Shown piece after piece: positions 25,246-36,568 of a stretch of 64,000 nucleotides of DNA. The notes under the pieces were generated by a model, which was not told the origin of the DNA, ran no database searches, and saw only the letters and a list, made by a program, of their open reading frames with translations. Position 1 is the stretch's first letter, and the number at the start of each line of letters is the position of its first letter. Source of the DNA: Pterobdella sp. o SKG-2022 (taxonomy: Eukaryota > Annelida > Clitellata > Hirudinida > Piscicolidae); NCBI GenBank assembly GCA_964035795.1, contig OZ038321.1, positions 25,387,781 through 25,451,780 of the forward strand. The letters are read 5' to 3'. The position numbers and the translations under genes were made by a program.

Positions 25246-27356
25246 ACCTGCTAAACCTTCGAATAAATATGATAATCATTTTCAAGGGTTTAATATTTTT
25301 TAAACAAAATTTGGTGAAACACTGAATAAGTATTTTGCCAACACGATTTGACATTTTTTTAAAAAATAACTTTATTTTTTTATTTATTTTCAATTTTGTT
25401 AAAAAGCGCCTTTCAATGAATTGTTCAACAAGTCTTTAAAAGATAAATATTAGCATTATTCATCTAAAAAATTATATATATTTTTATTCTCATTTTTATT
25501 TTATACCTCTTTAAACACGTCTGCCAGATAATTTTGACAAATTCAATATTTATGCTTAGTTTTATGATAATGGTTCTAATCAGAAAAAGCAAATATACTT
25601 CTTTGTGAAAAATATCTTTTGATCATGGATTAAACTTTAGATTAAGTTCTCTATGTCATATTTTCAAACGCATATACATTCTTTTTTCCATTATTTAAAT
25701 AATTATTTTTTAGGTTCACATTTCATCTGTTTTATTACCCCGATTTTTGATTTTTCTTGTACAATGTTAAATGTCGCGATTGTTAATAAAAAAAATTATT
25801 CTGAAACCAAGGATTTGATATTACTTATTTTCAAATTTTATCTTCAACTCTTTTCTTTTTTTAAATCTACTTTGGTTTTTTTCACAGTACACAGTATTGC
25901 GAAACTGTTTTGAAACTTGATTGATTGACATGAACATCGGAACAGATGCGCCATTTTGGAGGCAATGAAAATTCACTTGCAAAAAATGCACGTTCTCTCT
26001 TGCGACTACAATTAAAATAATTTCTGAACATTACTCACAAATGTTAAGCTTTATAGTTTAATTTGGTTAGGCTAATTATTCAGAATTATCTGGCTTGAAG
26101 CCTACCAATAGCGGAGGCTGGACACTCATTCATTGTAACGTGGTGCAGAGAACGTCCAAAAGATTATCCATTAAATTTTCCCTCAAATGAAGTTAAATGA
26201 CTGAGTTGAATTCTTGGTAGTTGACTTTTACTTCAAAATGTATGCAACTGTTTTGATCAATTAAAAAATGGTGCATAAACCTCACTCAACTTTGCCATTT
26301 TGAGATAAAAATCTCATTCCGTCTCGGTCCTGCTGTAAATATAAACTAATGCAAAAATTTCATCTATTTCATACTTTAGGTGATCGCGAAAGAACTTCAA
26401 AATTTTTGTAAAGTTAGAGAGACTGAACAGAAATTGAATATTAAGTATCCCAAACAAAGGTGATGACGATTTAAAGCTACTACCTTGTAGTAGGATTAAA
26501 AATTTAAATTTTTGAATAAATTCGTTCTTGATGCTAAAGTTTATAAAATACTGTTTTGGGCTATGTATGTTGATAGTGCAGTTTCCTATTGTGAAAACCA
26601 GTGTTTCAGGGTGAGTGGCACAAAATTAACAGATTTTGTTTTCCGATATACTGATTTTGATTTAGAAACTTTTGAGAATAAATAGGATTAAAAAGAGTAG
26701 TTTGAATTTTTTCTAGATGGTATCAAGCTTAATGAGTGGTATTATTTTATTAGTTTGTTTGGTTGTGCGACAGTCTTTCTAAAAATAGTAGGTTTCTTAG
26801 GAGGCAGATTTGTTTTTTTGGGGAATAAGTATCTGGATGATAAATTATAATTTGAAAAATTGAGTAAAAATGTTCAATTATTCTATAATGAAACTTAATT
26901 ATGTAACTTAAAACTTTTCATTAAAAAAATGAAAATAATGATGAATTCATTTTTCTTTGTATAACTTTTTTCCTAATTTAAGAGCAACAAAAACTTTCAG
27001 TAAAAACAATACTAGTTTTTGAGATATGCTTTGATTTTACTATCCTTTCAATGTTTTTATGTGAATTTCTTTATTTCCATCCATTTGATGCAAAGTTTAA
27101 TTATTATACTGCTTAAAATAATATATATGGTTTATAATGTTGCATTAATTCGTTTTATTCTGATATATGAATTAGTCAAATCAAGTGCTAGGTAAATTTT
27201 TAATTCAATTCTACCCATTGAAGGCCATCTTGCTTCTTGTTCGTTATTTCACGTTTGCGTTTCTAAAAACTGTTAGAAATTGTTTTTTTTTATTATTTTA
27301 TGTAAAATTTTTCACATTTTCAAATTTGAATCTTATTGTTTGTTTTAGCACTTTCA
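25246..27356 (+). other. Teneurin 3' end and NOVA upstream region
   Basis: The start should hold the teneurin 3' UTR. The rest is upstream of NOVA, whose first coding exon begins after an acceptor-like TGTTTTAG at 27340-27347, so a non-coding 5' exon probably lies in this interval. At about 25949-25960 GCGCCATTTTGG matches a YY1-type site, often found near transcription starts. No further gene was recognised. Confidence 0.45.
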
Positions 27357-29048
27357 ATGGATTTAGCGATGGAAATGATTAAAAGACCGAGACTTGATGA
27401 GAATGATGTAGACAATAATAAAAAGTCGAGAGGTGAAATAATTTTTTAAGAGATTTTGAACTACATCAATTTCGAAAATTATTTTTGTTTTACTAATCAC
27501 ATCTTCATCTTGATGCAGTTTCCGCGGTGTCAGGAGAGTCCATTTTGTTGAAGCAGTTGTTTCCTTCATTGATTACTGGTTTAATAATAGGAAAAGGAGG
27601 TGAAGCTATAACAAAACTTCAAGCCGACACAAATACAAATATAAAAATGTCAAAAAACGGAGAATTTTTTCCTGGTAACTAAATTCTTTTTTGGATCAGT
27701 TAAACAAGTTCAAAATATTTTTTTTTTATTAAAGGTACATCCGATAGGGTTTGTATCATTGTTGGTAGAGTTGAAGATGTAAAAGAAGCTCACTTTGCAA
27801 TATGGGACAAAATCAAAAAAAAACAAGAAATTTCAGGAGATGAGTCCAAAATGAATGTATTTTTTTATGAAGAACATTTGGTTTTTTTATAAAATAATAT
27901 CTATTTTTATAGACCCAATACCGCATAGTGGTTCCAAATGTGACTGTGGGCATGATAATAGGAAAAGGAGGGTGTTATGTAAAACAGATAAAAGACGATA
28001 CTGGTGCTATAGTGCAAGTATCTCCCAAGTCTACTAACAGCCTTCTTATTGAAAGGATTGTCACTATATCAGGTTGTCAATTAATGTTATAGTTTTGTTT
28101 CAAATTCTACCAATTTATTATCATGTAGGTACTTGTGAACAAGTCTCAAATGCCTTTGATATGGTTTTTGTAAAGATTTGTGAAGATCCTCAAAGTGGTA
28201 GTTGTGCTAATATGAATTACAATGATTTTGGAGCTGCTGGTAATTTGCCTGGCTCAGATTTGGGTCTGATGTCTCCAGGAATGATGGGTCTTGGAAGTGC
28301 TTCAGGAATTCCATCAATGCCTGCCAATTCTTTTGCAATTAATCCATTTTCATCATTCAATTTTGGGGAAGCCATCAGGAAAATGAATCCAGTCAATGTG
28401 GAAAACCTGAAAACCACTCTTAGAGCTAGTGGATGTTCTGCACAGGGGGTAGAAGAAATTACTGCTTCTTTGCTTGTTCTTGGCCATTATAACCTTTTGA
28501 ATAACTTACAAGCTACTCAACCTGGTACAGTTTCTCTTGAGTACTTGGCAAATGTTCTGAATGGTATGTCATCAGTGGCTGCAGCTGCCATAACATCTCA
28601 AACTTCTGCTGCAGTTGTTTCTCCATATGGTTCTTTCATTGCTACAGGGGTGAAACATGACCAAGATAAGCAAGATCAACAGCACATGATGGGTTTTTAT
28701 GGTGCTCTCAGTTCAGGTACTTCTGCAACTAATGGAAGCACTGGATTTGAGGTTTTGTCTGATTTATCAGATGGAGGTAAAGAATTACAAATTAATGAGA
28801 ATCTCATTGGGGCAGTTCTTGGCCAGGGTGGTAGAAATATAGTTGAGATCCAGAAATTCACATCAACCAACATTTCAATCTCCAAAAAGGGTGTATTCGC
28901 ACCAGGAACCAAAAACCGTCTTGTGACCATTAAGGGAAATAACCCATCAGATATTGACAAGGCTGTTTTCATGGTGCAGCAATATGTCTTGCAAGAAGAA
29001 AATAAGCGAAGTCGATCTGATCCACACCTATCTCTTGGCAAGTTTTGA
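27357..29048 (+). CDS. NOVA-type KH-domain splicing regulator
   Basis: NOVA proteins are nuclear RNA-binding regulators of alternative splicing that recognise YCAY clusters. Exons: 27357-27432, 27519-27674, 27735-27856, 27913-28072, 28129-29048, all phase-compatible, giving 477 residues. KH1 (about 33-110) has the GKGG loop and KMSKNGEFFPGTSDRV. KH2 (about 119-195) has GMIIGKGG and is followed by CEDPQSGSCANMNY, a NOVA hallmark. A spacer of about 180 residues precedes KH3 (about 389-460) with ENLIGAVLGQGG and SISKKGVFAPGTKNR. The KH3 loop reads GQGG where the other two read GKGG. The gene is compact, with introns of 56-86 nt. The start was chosen as the first ATG after a likely 5' UTR acceptor, in frame with KRPRLDEND. 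PCBP-type KH proteins are the alternative, but the post-KH2 motif argues for NOVA. Confidence 0.93.
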
Positions 29049-29069
29049 TTAGGTGAGTAATTGTTTTAT

Positions 29070-29198
29070 TCATCTAGCCATTCATTATGTCATACGGGTT
29101 TTTCATGCAATTTTAATTTCACTCCACAGCCATTCTACATCATACCTTCCATGATCAAGTCGATTCATCATCATCACTTCATCTTCATAGTCACTCAT
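29070..29198 (+). promoter_or_regulatory. YCAY cluster in NOVA 3' region
   Basis: I count 18 YCAY tetramers (TCAT, CCAT, TCAC, CCAC) in about 130 nt, starting about 20 nt after the NOVA stop codon. A 5' splice-site-like TTAG|GTGAGT sits at about 29050-29058, just before the cluster. YCAY clusters are the binding element of NOVA proteins, so this may be an autoregulatory site. The function is inferred. Confidence 0.55.
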
Positions 29199-29324
29199 TC
29201 AAATGAATGGAATTATTTAGACATACGTCAAATGTAACTTTAAATAACTCATACAATATTTCCCCACTGGAGTTGACAATGTGCACAAATTCCTATTTTA
29301 AATTGACTTTATCTTTGGATGTAC

Positions 29325-29330
29325 AATAAA
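29325..29330 (+). terminator. Probable NOVA poly(A) signal
   Basis: AATAAA followed by a T-rich stretch, about 280 nt downstream of the NOVA stop codon and before the tail-to-tail neighbour ATP23. Confidence 0.55.
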
Positions 29331-29522
29331 GTTTTTTTTGAAATTTTTGACCAAATATTTTATTCAAACTTTTTCAAAACCATACAAATTTTAGTAATGA
29401 TAAAGTGTGTGGTGAGAAGGTACGGAAATTATTTACATCATATGTTAATCCATTAGGCGTTATCATAAGCATATTTGGATTTTGGTTATTGACAGCGCAA
29501 AATTAAAATCATCGTTATGAAC

Positions 29523-31981
29523 TCAGTCACAGTAACCGTAGCTTTGGGCCTCAACATAAATTTTTTCTGGGTCTGAAGATCCTGAGCGAGGTATCCTGCC
29601 AAAAGGTTCAGTGTCCCTGTAACACTTCTCAAATACCTGCAATTTTTCAATATTTTAAAATATTTATTTTGTAATAAGGTATCACTTGCTTTGTTGACAG
29701 CCGCTTCTGCATCTTTCATGTTAACATTTCGAACCATCAGCACAGACATTAAGGCCTTGTCCCATACACAGTTCTTGGCAGTGTTGAGAATGTACCATTT
29801 AGCAAGTACTATCATTCAATTTATAACATGAAAAAATTGAAAGCATTCAGAATGTAATAATACTGGTAAATTATGTTGCAGACCCTGTGTTTGTTCTTGA
29901 AGTTCATTGGACTAGCATAACCCTCGACCATGGCAGTGAGAAATCTGCAGTGCATGATGGCAGCTGCTCTGATCTACATATCATATTTACAATCATCAAA
30001 ATGTGCCACTGAAACTAATGATGATTGAGTTGCTTATCAAAATAAGATCTTTTGAACCTATGTACTTATTGTTTTATAGTTGAAGTTTATTTCATAGAAA
30101 AAATTCTGTCTTGCAATTATAATAAATTTTTTTTAAAGAGATTTTATTTATTCATTTTTGCGGAATAAAACGTTTGTCTTAGTTGTACTCAAATGTAATA
30201 AATGAGATTTTTAATTCCTATAAAATATATATTAGGATTATGTTCAAATATTGCCATGTATAGAGATTGAATGAGAATTTAGTACCTCTGTACATGCTAA
30301 GTGCTCAAGATTCTTGAAATCAAGTTTGGCTCTACAAGAGTCAAACATGTGTATAAGTTCATGTGTTAGAACACTGCAACAAGTTCTTTTGTCCGCTGAT
30401 GTATTTTTGCAAACCACTATCTGTAGATTTATATTCCATGAGTTTATAACAGCTTAATATTTTTTTAAAAAACTACTTTTCAGCCTCTTACCAAAGTCCT
30501 TCTTTTTCCTAACCCTTCTTAAGCTGTTCCACAAACTTGGACCTTCACATCAAACCCATGCTTTCCAATACTATACATTTTGGACTTAGAAATGTATAAA
30601 TTGGTTGAGTCCGAAGATTTAAGCTTTCGCCTTCCAATTATTTCAGAGATAGGTATGAGTTTTTCCGATATATATTTTTGATCATATTTTAGCCTACATT
30701 TAAACATAAGTAATAATATTTCATAAGCTACCCTATCCCAACTTTGACCCAATGCAACTTTTTCAAGACTGGAGTTGTATGGTCAAACTTCCTTGTGCCT
30801 GTAATTAACCTGGCTATAGTGTTGACAAGAGACTGAACTTTACAAAGTTGCTTTTCAGGTAACCTAGCTAACAATGTGTTGCAATAATCTATTCTGTCCA
30901 GAATCAAAGCAACAGCAAGGATCCTTGACGATTCATAGGAAAGACACTTCTTAATGGACCTTATCTGCCTGAGAGCTGAGAAGCCTGCTTGCAACATCTT
31001 ACTTATATGTGAGCTCATGCTCAAGTCTTTATCCATGAAAACACCCAGGCTCTTGACACTTTCTGAAGGTGATATGAAAGTATCCAGTATCCTTATCTGT
31101 TTGGTTGGTAACTTGTTCATCTTTCTCAAAGAAGAAAACCATATAGCTTCAGTTTTGGATCTATTGAGTTTAAGACTATTGGATTCCATCCAGGCTGCCA
31201 TCTCATCGACACAGTCAGACAATGTGTTCTGCAATTGCTCAGTTTCACCAGAAACAAAGCTAAAATGCAATTGAGTGTCATCTGCATATTGGTGAAAACT
31301 CAAATTATGTCTTTGTGCAATTGTTTCTAGATCATTAAAATATAGATTAAATAAGAGCGGGCCGATTACAGAACCTTGTGGCACACCAATATGGAGATGA
31401 AATAAATTAGTTCTAAAACTATTAAATGATATTTTTAATATGAAAAAGGGACTGAGAAATGGTCAAATCACCTGGTTGTTGTTAGGATCAAAACCTCCAT
31501 TCACTTTTGGAAGACACTCTTCACAAGATATATGTCTTTCAGGATTAATTGGACTGTTAATTTTTTATTTATTTTTTAAATTTAGGATGATTATTTCCTA
31601 AGTTACTTACCATCCATTTTTTTCTATGGCTGATACTAAGAGCTTGACCAAACTATCTAATAAATTATTTAAAATTTCAAGATGTAATATGAATCATATT
31701 AGAAAGGTATTCAAAATAATTACTGTTTTTCATGCACCATCTGACGTTTGAAGTGCAGTCTTGTAGTTTTCCAGCTTTTCTTCCATCCGATAATTTATCC
31801 CACCAAGATTTATTCTTTTCAGTGTTCTGTTATAATTAATACATAGAAATTATTTTCCTATACTCAGCAAATTTTTGTGACTTGCCCCTTTTTTTAGAGA
31901 CCTTTCAGGATAATAAGAGTAACCAAACTCTTCATTTTTATTCTTTGAATTTTTGTTCTTATTGGAGTTTTCACCAGACAT
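29523..31981 (-). CDS. ATP23: Mitochondrial inner membrane protease ATP23
   Basis: ATP23 is a zinc metalloprotease of the mitochondrial intermembrane space; in yeast it processes Atp6 and helps ATP synthase assembly. Minus-strand exons: 31981-31886, 31826-31724, 31656-31611, 31553-31472, 30420-30286, 29973-29884, 29773-29690, 29636-29523. They join in phase to 249 residues, against about 246 in human. The catalytic HELIH motif is at residues 129-133, preceded by CEECLPKVNGGFD and followed by FDSCRAKLDF and EHLACTEIRAA, all family features. The C-terminus has CVWDKALMSVLMVRN and CYRDTEPFGRIPR. Two introns (after 31886 and after 29690) fit only GC-AG splice pairs with GCAAGT donors. A 5'-truncated LINE sits in the intron between 30421 and 31471. 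The gene is tail-to-tail with NOVA and head-to-head with the ADA2 gene. Confidence 0.94.
30475..31425 (-). mobile_element. 5'-truncated CR1/L2-like LINE, reverse transcriptase part
   Basis: A minus-strand frame (31384-30728) encodes a reverse transcriptase C-terminal half: VPQGSVIGPLLFNLYFNDL, then the active-site YADDTQLH, then SLGVFMDKDLSMSSHI and DYCNTLLARLP. After a frameshift near 30740 it continues as DRVAYEILLLMFKC, and after another as LWNSLRRVRKKKDFGKRLKS, the usual C-terminal tail of CR1/L2/Jockey-type non-LTR elements. The endonuclease and N-terminal RT are missing, as expected from 5' truncation on insertion. It lies inside an ATP23 intron in the same orientation and is a dead copy. 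Confidence 0.9.
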
Positions 31982-32210
31982 TAAAATATAATTAAATAAT
32001 AATTAACTTTAGCTAAAATGATATAAATTTAAATATGAGTGATAATTTGAAGTATTACGAAATTATAAAATATAATATTATTGCAAATGTTAATATTATT
32101 TTCTTTTCATATTTTCTATTAACTAATTCATGTTTTATTTCAAAATATTATAATTCGAAAAATTTTTTGTTAAATTAAAATATTTAAGCCGCTTGGTTGG
32201 AATAACAAAT
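31982..32210. promoter_or_regulatory. Shared promoter interval of ATP23 and ADA2
   Basis: Only 229 bp separate the start codons of two divergent genes, so both promoters and 5' UTRs must lie here unless upstream non-coding exons exist. The sequence is almost all A and T and I recognise no specific factor site. Confidence 0.5.
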
Positions 32211-34186
32211 ATGAAAGAACTTAAATTTTGTGCTAATTGTTCGGTAAGTTTAGAAGATTTCACAGCAAAATGTACTGTTTGTCTTAATCTCTTTTTTTGC
32301 CTAAATGTTGGTTGCGCAATACTTTTTGCCGTTAATCTTTGTATTAGTTTACATTAATACTTTATTGAGGTTTTAGAATTTATTATAGTTTGAAATTTTC
32401 AGTGTTTTTCTACTGATTTAAATTTCCAAGATCATCAACAATCTCACAGCTATATTATAGAAGTATGTAAATTATTTAAGCTGTTTTGTAATCCAATAAA
32501 AAATTTTCGGCTCTACTCATAAAAAATTCAGAACCATAGTAATGAGAAAAATTGGATACTGCTTATTGATGAGGAGGAAAATGACATTTGGACTATTGAA
32601 GAAGAATTTGCTCTATTAGATGCAGTAGAGCATTTTGGCTTTGGAAGCTGGTACCATTATTATTAGTTCATTTACTCGAAAAAAAAAAAATTTCCTATAT
32701 CAAAAATATGTTTCAAGGATTGATGTAGCTGAGCATGTCAAGACCAAATCTGATACAGGTTAATATAAGCAATGTTGGTTTATTGAACAAGGAGTGTGAT
32801 GGAGTAATGATTGAAAAGTTGAAACTAAAAGTATACTTATTTAAACAATCAACAGAATGTGAAAGTCATTATCTCAAGTTTTATGTTGAAGGAAACATTG
32901 GTGAATGTAAGCTATAAAAAATATATTTATCTTAAATTATTATTATTATCTGCTTCAGTTTTTGTTTTAATTTCATTTACTCTTTTCCTCTAAAGTTCTT
33001 TTTTTTAATTTTAAATTCAAAAATCTCAAACTTCAGGCACTTTAAGCAGGATTGAGCACCCAATATGCTGTGATGACAGTTATGCAGGAGATTTTCATGG
33101 TGAGTACCATGCAAATACTTATTAATACAAAACATCATTATCATCTTATCACATCTGTTTCCATTCTAGCACAGGTTGTAAAAAAAATAGATCCATTATT
33201 TTCTTCACAAGATTTACTGTTTTAGTGTGCATGATTTTTATAGAAAGTCAATAATGCAAATATAAGATTGTGCATAAGTTTCTGAATTTTTTGAATTTTT
33301 GATGAAATAAAAATTAAAGAAATTGAAGATTTTCAACTAGGGTTCTTGTCATAATAGTTTTAGTAATGATGGAAGCTCACAAGTAGACATCATTGTATAG
33401 AGGACTTGGAAAAAAAGTTATAATAGCAATGAAAAATAATTGCTCTTCTAATAATCACCAGCTGCCCAATAACTTGAGGAACTATCAATATAAAACCTTG
33501 ATACACATGGTGACTTGATGTTCAAATCTCTTAGTTATTCTTCCACATCTTCAACTTTTCATACTTTTTCATGTTATCGTCACTATCGTTATCATAAGCA
33601 TATTGTTTTCATAGATCAGAGTTTCAAGGTGCAGACTCTAACAGTGGAAGAACAAAAGGAGTTAGGATATATGCCTTACAGAGACGATTTCATAAAGGTT
33701 TCGTTATATGCTTTTCTCTAAAAATACTGTTATATCTGTTATAACACAAAGTTATATATGGATTATCATTTGTTTTTATTATATTCTGTTGTTTATAAAA
33801 TATATTATGATACCTGAAATATTTTTCAAACATTAATTTTCAATAATTATCACAACCTATACTACTTATAATACTAATATTATTATTAGTATTAAGGATG
33901 ATAATAATAACTGCAACAACAATAATCTGAATCCTGATTGCATTTTGACTGCGTCAGGAGTATGACAACGAAGCAGAAACAAGCATATGTGATATATGTC
34001 TGCAGTATACAGATAGTCCCATAGATATAGGTTAGTCACTTGATGTTTATGTTTAACATACGTTTGTGTAAACAGGTCGACCATCCGGTTAAGTAAGCGA
34101 GAGTTTAGGTTGCGCAAGAATTAGCTTTCGCGCGTGTAGTTCATGAAAATTATTATAATAATAGTTATCATTTTAATTCTTCGAGC

Positions 34187-34238
<52 letters not shown>

Positions 34239-36568
34239 GCTCGAAGTATTAAAATGATAACTATTAATCTTGTTGTTTTTTTCAAAAGCCAAACCGTAAA
34301 ATGAATATAATTTCAGAACACTAGTTAGTTTATTAAGATACAAAGCTAAAATTTCATTGAAAATGTTACGTTGATAACGAAAAGCTTCGTATTTTAATAA
34401 ACTTACTAGTGTTCTGAAATTATATTCATTGTTGTTTTTTAATTATTAGCTTCAAAATTTGAATTAGGAAAACACAAAATCAGATTTATATGTATATCTT
34501 TGGTTCTTAAATACTAAGATTTTGATTTAATTTAAATATTTATTTCGAAGGTTACAGTGTGTTCAAAGTAAGCCAGTTACAAGAGCGTTTGAGAGAGAGA
34601 ATGTGGAGGAAGAGGATAGCAACGAACCATCAGTTGCTTCACGACTCTACCTCTCTGGGCTTCAGGTCGTGGTGTGTGCAAAGGAAGAAGAAAAGTCGAG
34701 AGCTCAAGTTTGTATGCGTGTGTCATGTCTCAGTGTGCATGTGTTTTAAGACGGTGTACAATCCATGCTAGCTTAGGAACAGACGTGAAACGATAAGGAT
34801 GATGATGGAAATGCAGGGGCATGATGATGAAGTAACTTAACTTAGTGATGAAAAAATTGAAATCAAAAACTTGTTATTTTGTGAATAATGAGCCTCACTT
34901 GTAAATTTAACACAAAACTTTTCGCAATTATATCTCGATTATTCTAACGCGAGTTCTATTTTGTGTTGTTAACAGTATAAATATTAAAGAATTACTTTTG
35001 TTGTGTATGGTGTACACGGAGTAGCTCTGTGAAAGCTATTGATTACACAACACAAACCCTAATTAGAAGCGGCTTGATGGTCAACTTACCTGTTGTATGT
35101 AACTCAATTTATAGAAAATAAGACAAAATTTCAAATCTGGTCCGTTACCATTATAACTATGGTGGCTACACTTTCTTGATTTTTTCACGTCTACCATTAT
35201 ATATAAATATAATAATCTTATGTTTTTTTATGGTGATATAATCAATATATGATTATCGACTTTACTAATAAGGAATAAATATATAATTTGTAATACTCCC
35301 ATTGTAGGAATTTTCAAGCAAGATATCTCACTTCAGCCAAATTCATGACCAAAAAGTCTTACATGGATCTTTTTAAAAATATCAGCAGTAAGTAATATAC
35401 AATGAATCAAGTATATAAATTATAAGCGTTGATGAATAAGATATAAAACAAAGTATTGACGCGGGATATCAATAGGCCTATTGTAAAAACTTTCGCTTCT
35501 GTCAAGTGTTAGGCCTGGTCTCTGAGTTTCCAAGATAATTTTATTTTTTGGTTAATGCATAAAACAAGTTTGAAAGACCATTTTTATACATTATACCTGT
35601 TTAAGGCCAAACCCAAACAACATTGCGCTAACGAGACAAACTCGGAGAAAGTAATAATCAACTTATTCACAAACATACAACAAATAATACTATTCATCGA
35701 TTTCACAAAGCTTTTCTTAAGGGAATCAAAAATAATTATGTTATTTTCTGAGAGAAAGATTTAGTAAATACTAAAGGACACTTTTTAATGCACTACAGCT
35801 TAAGAGATTTTCACCCTCTGCAGGACAAGAACGTGTGATGCGGCATATAAGGATGCTGAAGAAACTTCATCTGAGAGGATGTGATCGACTGCACGGCAAT
35901 TTCAAGAAGATCAACTGGAGTCTGAATGTATGCCCATCGTGTTTTTGTATCTATAATATATCAATAACCATTAACGTCGATGTTATGAGAAAATGTTCAG
36001 TATATTTATTAGCAAAAAAAGCTAGAATTTTCGGTAAGTATAGCCTTACAATAATACGTTAGCATGTATATTATAGTAGTTCAGTGGAGTTTTAAAAATT
36101 TGATTCATTAGTTTGTATGTGTCATTTATTAATGCAAAATTAAAATGGTTATGAATGACGCTTCAACTTCTCTATTTGTGGATAAGAACCGACTTGATTG
36201 CGAATCTATTTCAACTTACTATTACTTTTGTTTTTCATCTAATACTTATTGTTTCGATGTATATATAACAAACAAATAACGAATATTATTATAGTGGCAT
36301 GAAACTGATTAAGTCTTCAAGACCACATCTACATACATATGGCAATAACTTCTAAGTATGCGGTGTTGAGACGAAGTCGTCATTAATTCTTTGGCATCTT
36401 ATTATTTTAACTAATTAGAGATTAAATAAAAAAATTAGCCGATCGATGGTCATTTCATTTACGGACAGACTTACAGTAGTATATTGATATTTAATTTAAT
36501 TAACTTTCAAAAATAATTTTCAGGGAATGAGTAAAAGAAAGAAAAAGGCACAACGGTTTTATAAATAA
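32211..36568 (+). CDS. ADA2/TADA2B-like SAGA adaptor, lacking SWIRM
   Basis: ADA2 proteins join the GCN5 acetyltransferase to SAGA-type chromatin complexes. Exons: 32211-32306, 32403-32462, 32532-32650, 32718-32758, 32856-32906, 33037-33099, 33615-33697, 33958-34030, 34551-34665, 35308-35387, 35824-35927, 36524-36568, all in phase, giving 257 residues. A ZZ zinc finger (about 7-50) keeps its Cys pairs and two His. A SANT domain follows (about 66-110: WTIEEEFALLDAVEHFGFGSW, VAEHV). Then come ESHYLKFYVEGNIG, LGYMPYRDDF, EYDNEAETSI and QLQERLRERMWRKRIA, matching the B type better than the A type. The final exon adds only GMSKRKKKAQRFYK before a stop. Human TADA2B is about 420 residues and ends in a SWIRM domain; none was found downstream. 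A poly(A)-like AATAAA overlaps the stop. Intron 8 holds two large foldback structures. Confidence 0.88.
34160..34265. repeat. Inverted repeat around a TA tract
   Basis: Arms at about 34160-34190 and 34235-34265 are near-perfect reverse complements (AATAGTTATCATTTTAAT, then TCGAGCCAAA). A pure TA run of about 44 bp separates them. The whole could form a cruciform or a long RNA hairpin in the ADA2 intron. Confidence 0.85.
34300..34430. repeat. Inverted repeat enclosing hammerhead-like repeat core
   Basis: Arms of about 37 bp at 34300-34336 and 34394-34430 differ at about one position (ATGAATATAATTTCAGAACA and its complement). The loop carries GTTGATAACGAAAAGCTTCGTATTTTAATAAAC, a copy of the dispersed repeat whose variable stem is almost deleted (copy C). 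Confidence 0.8.
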
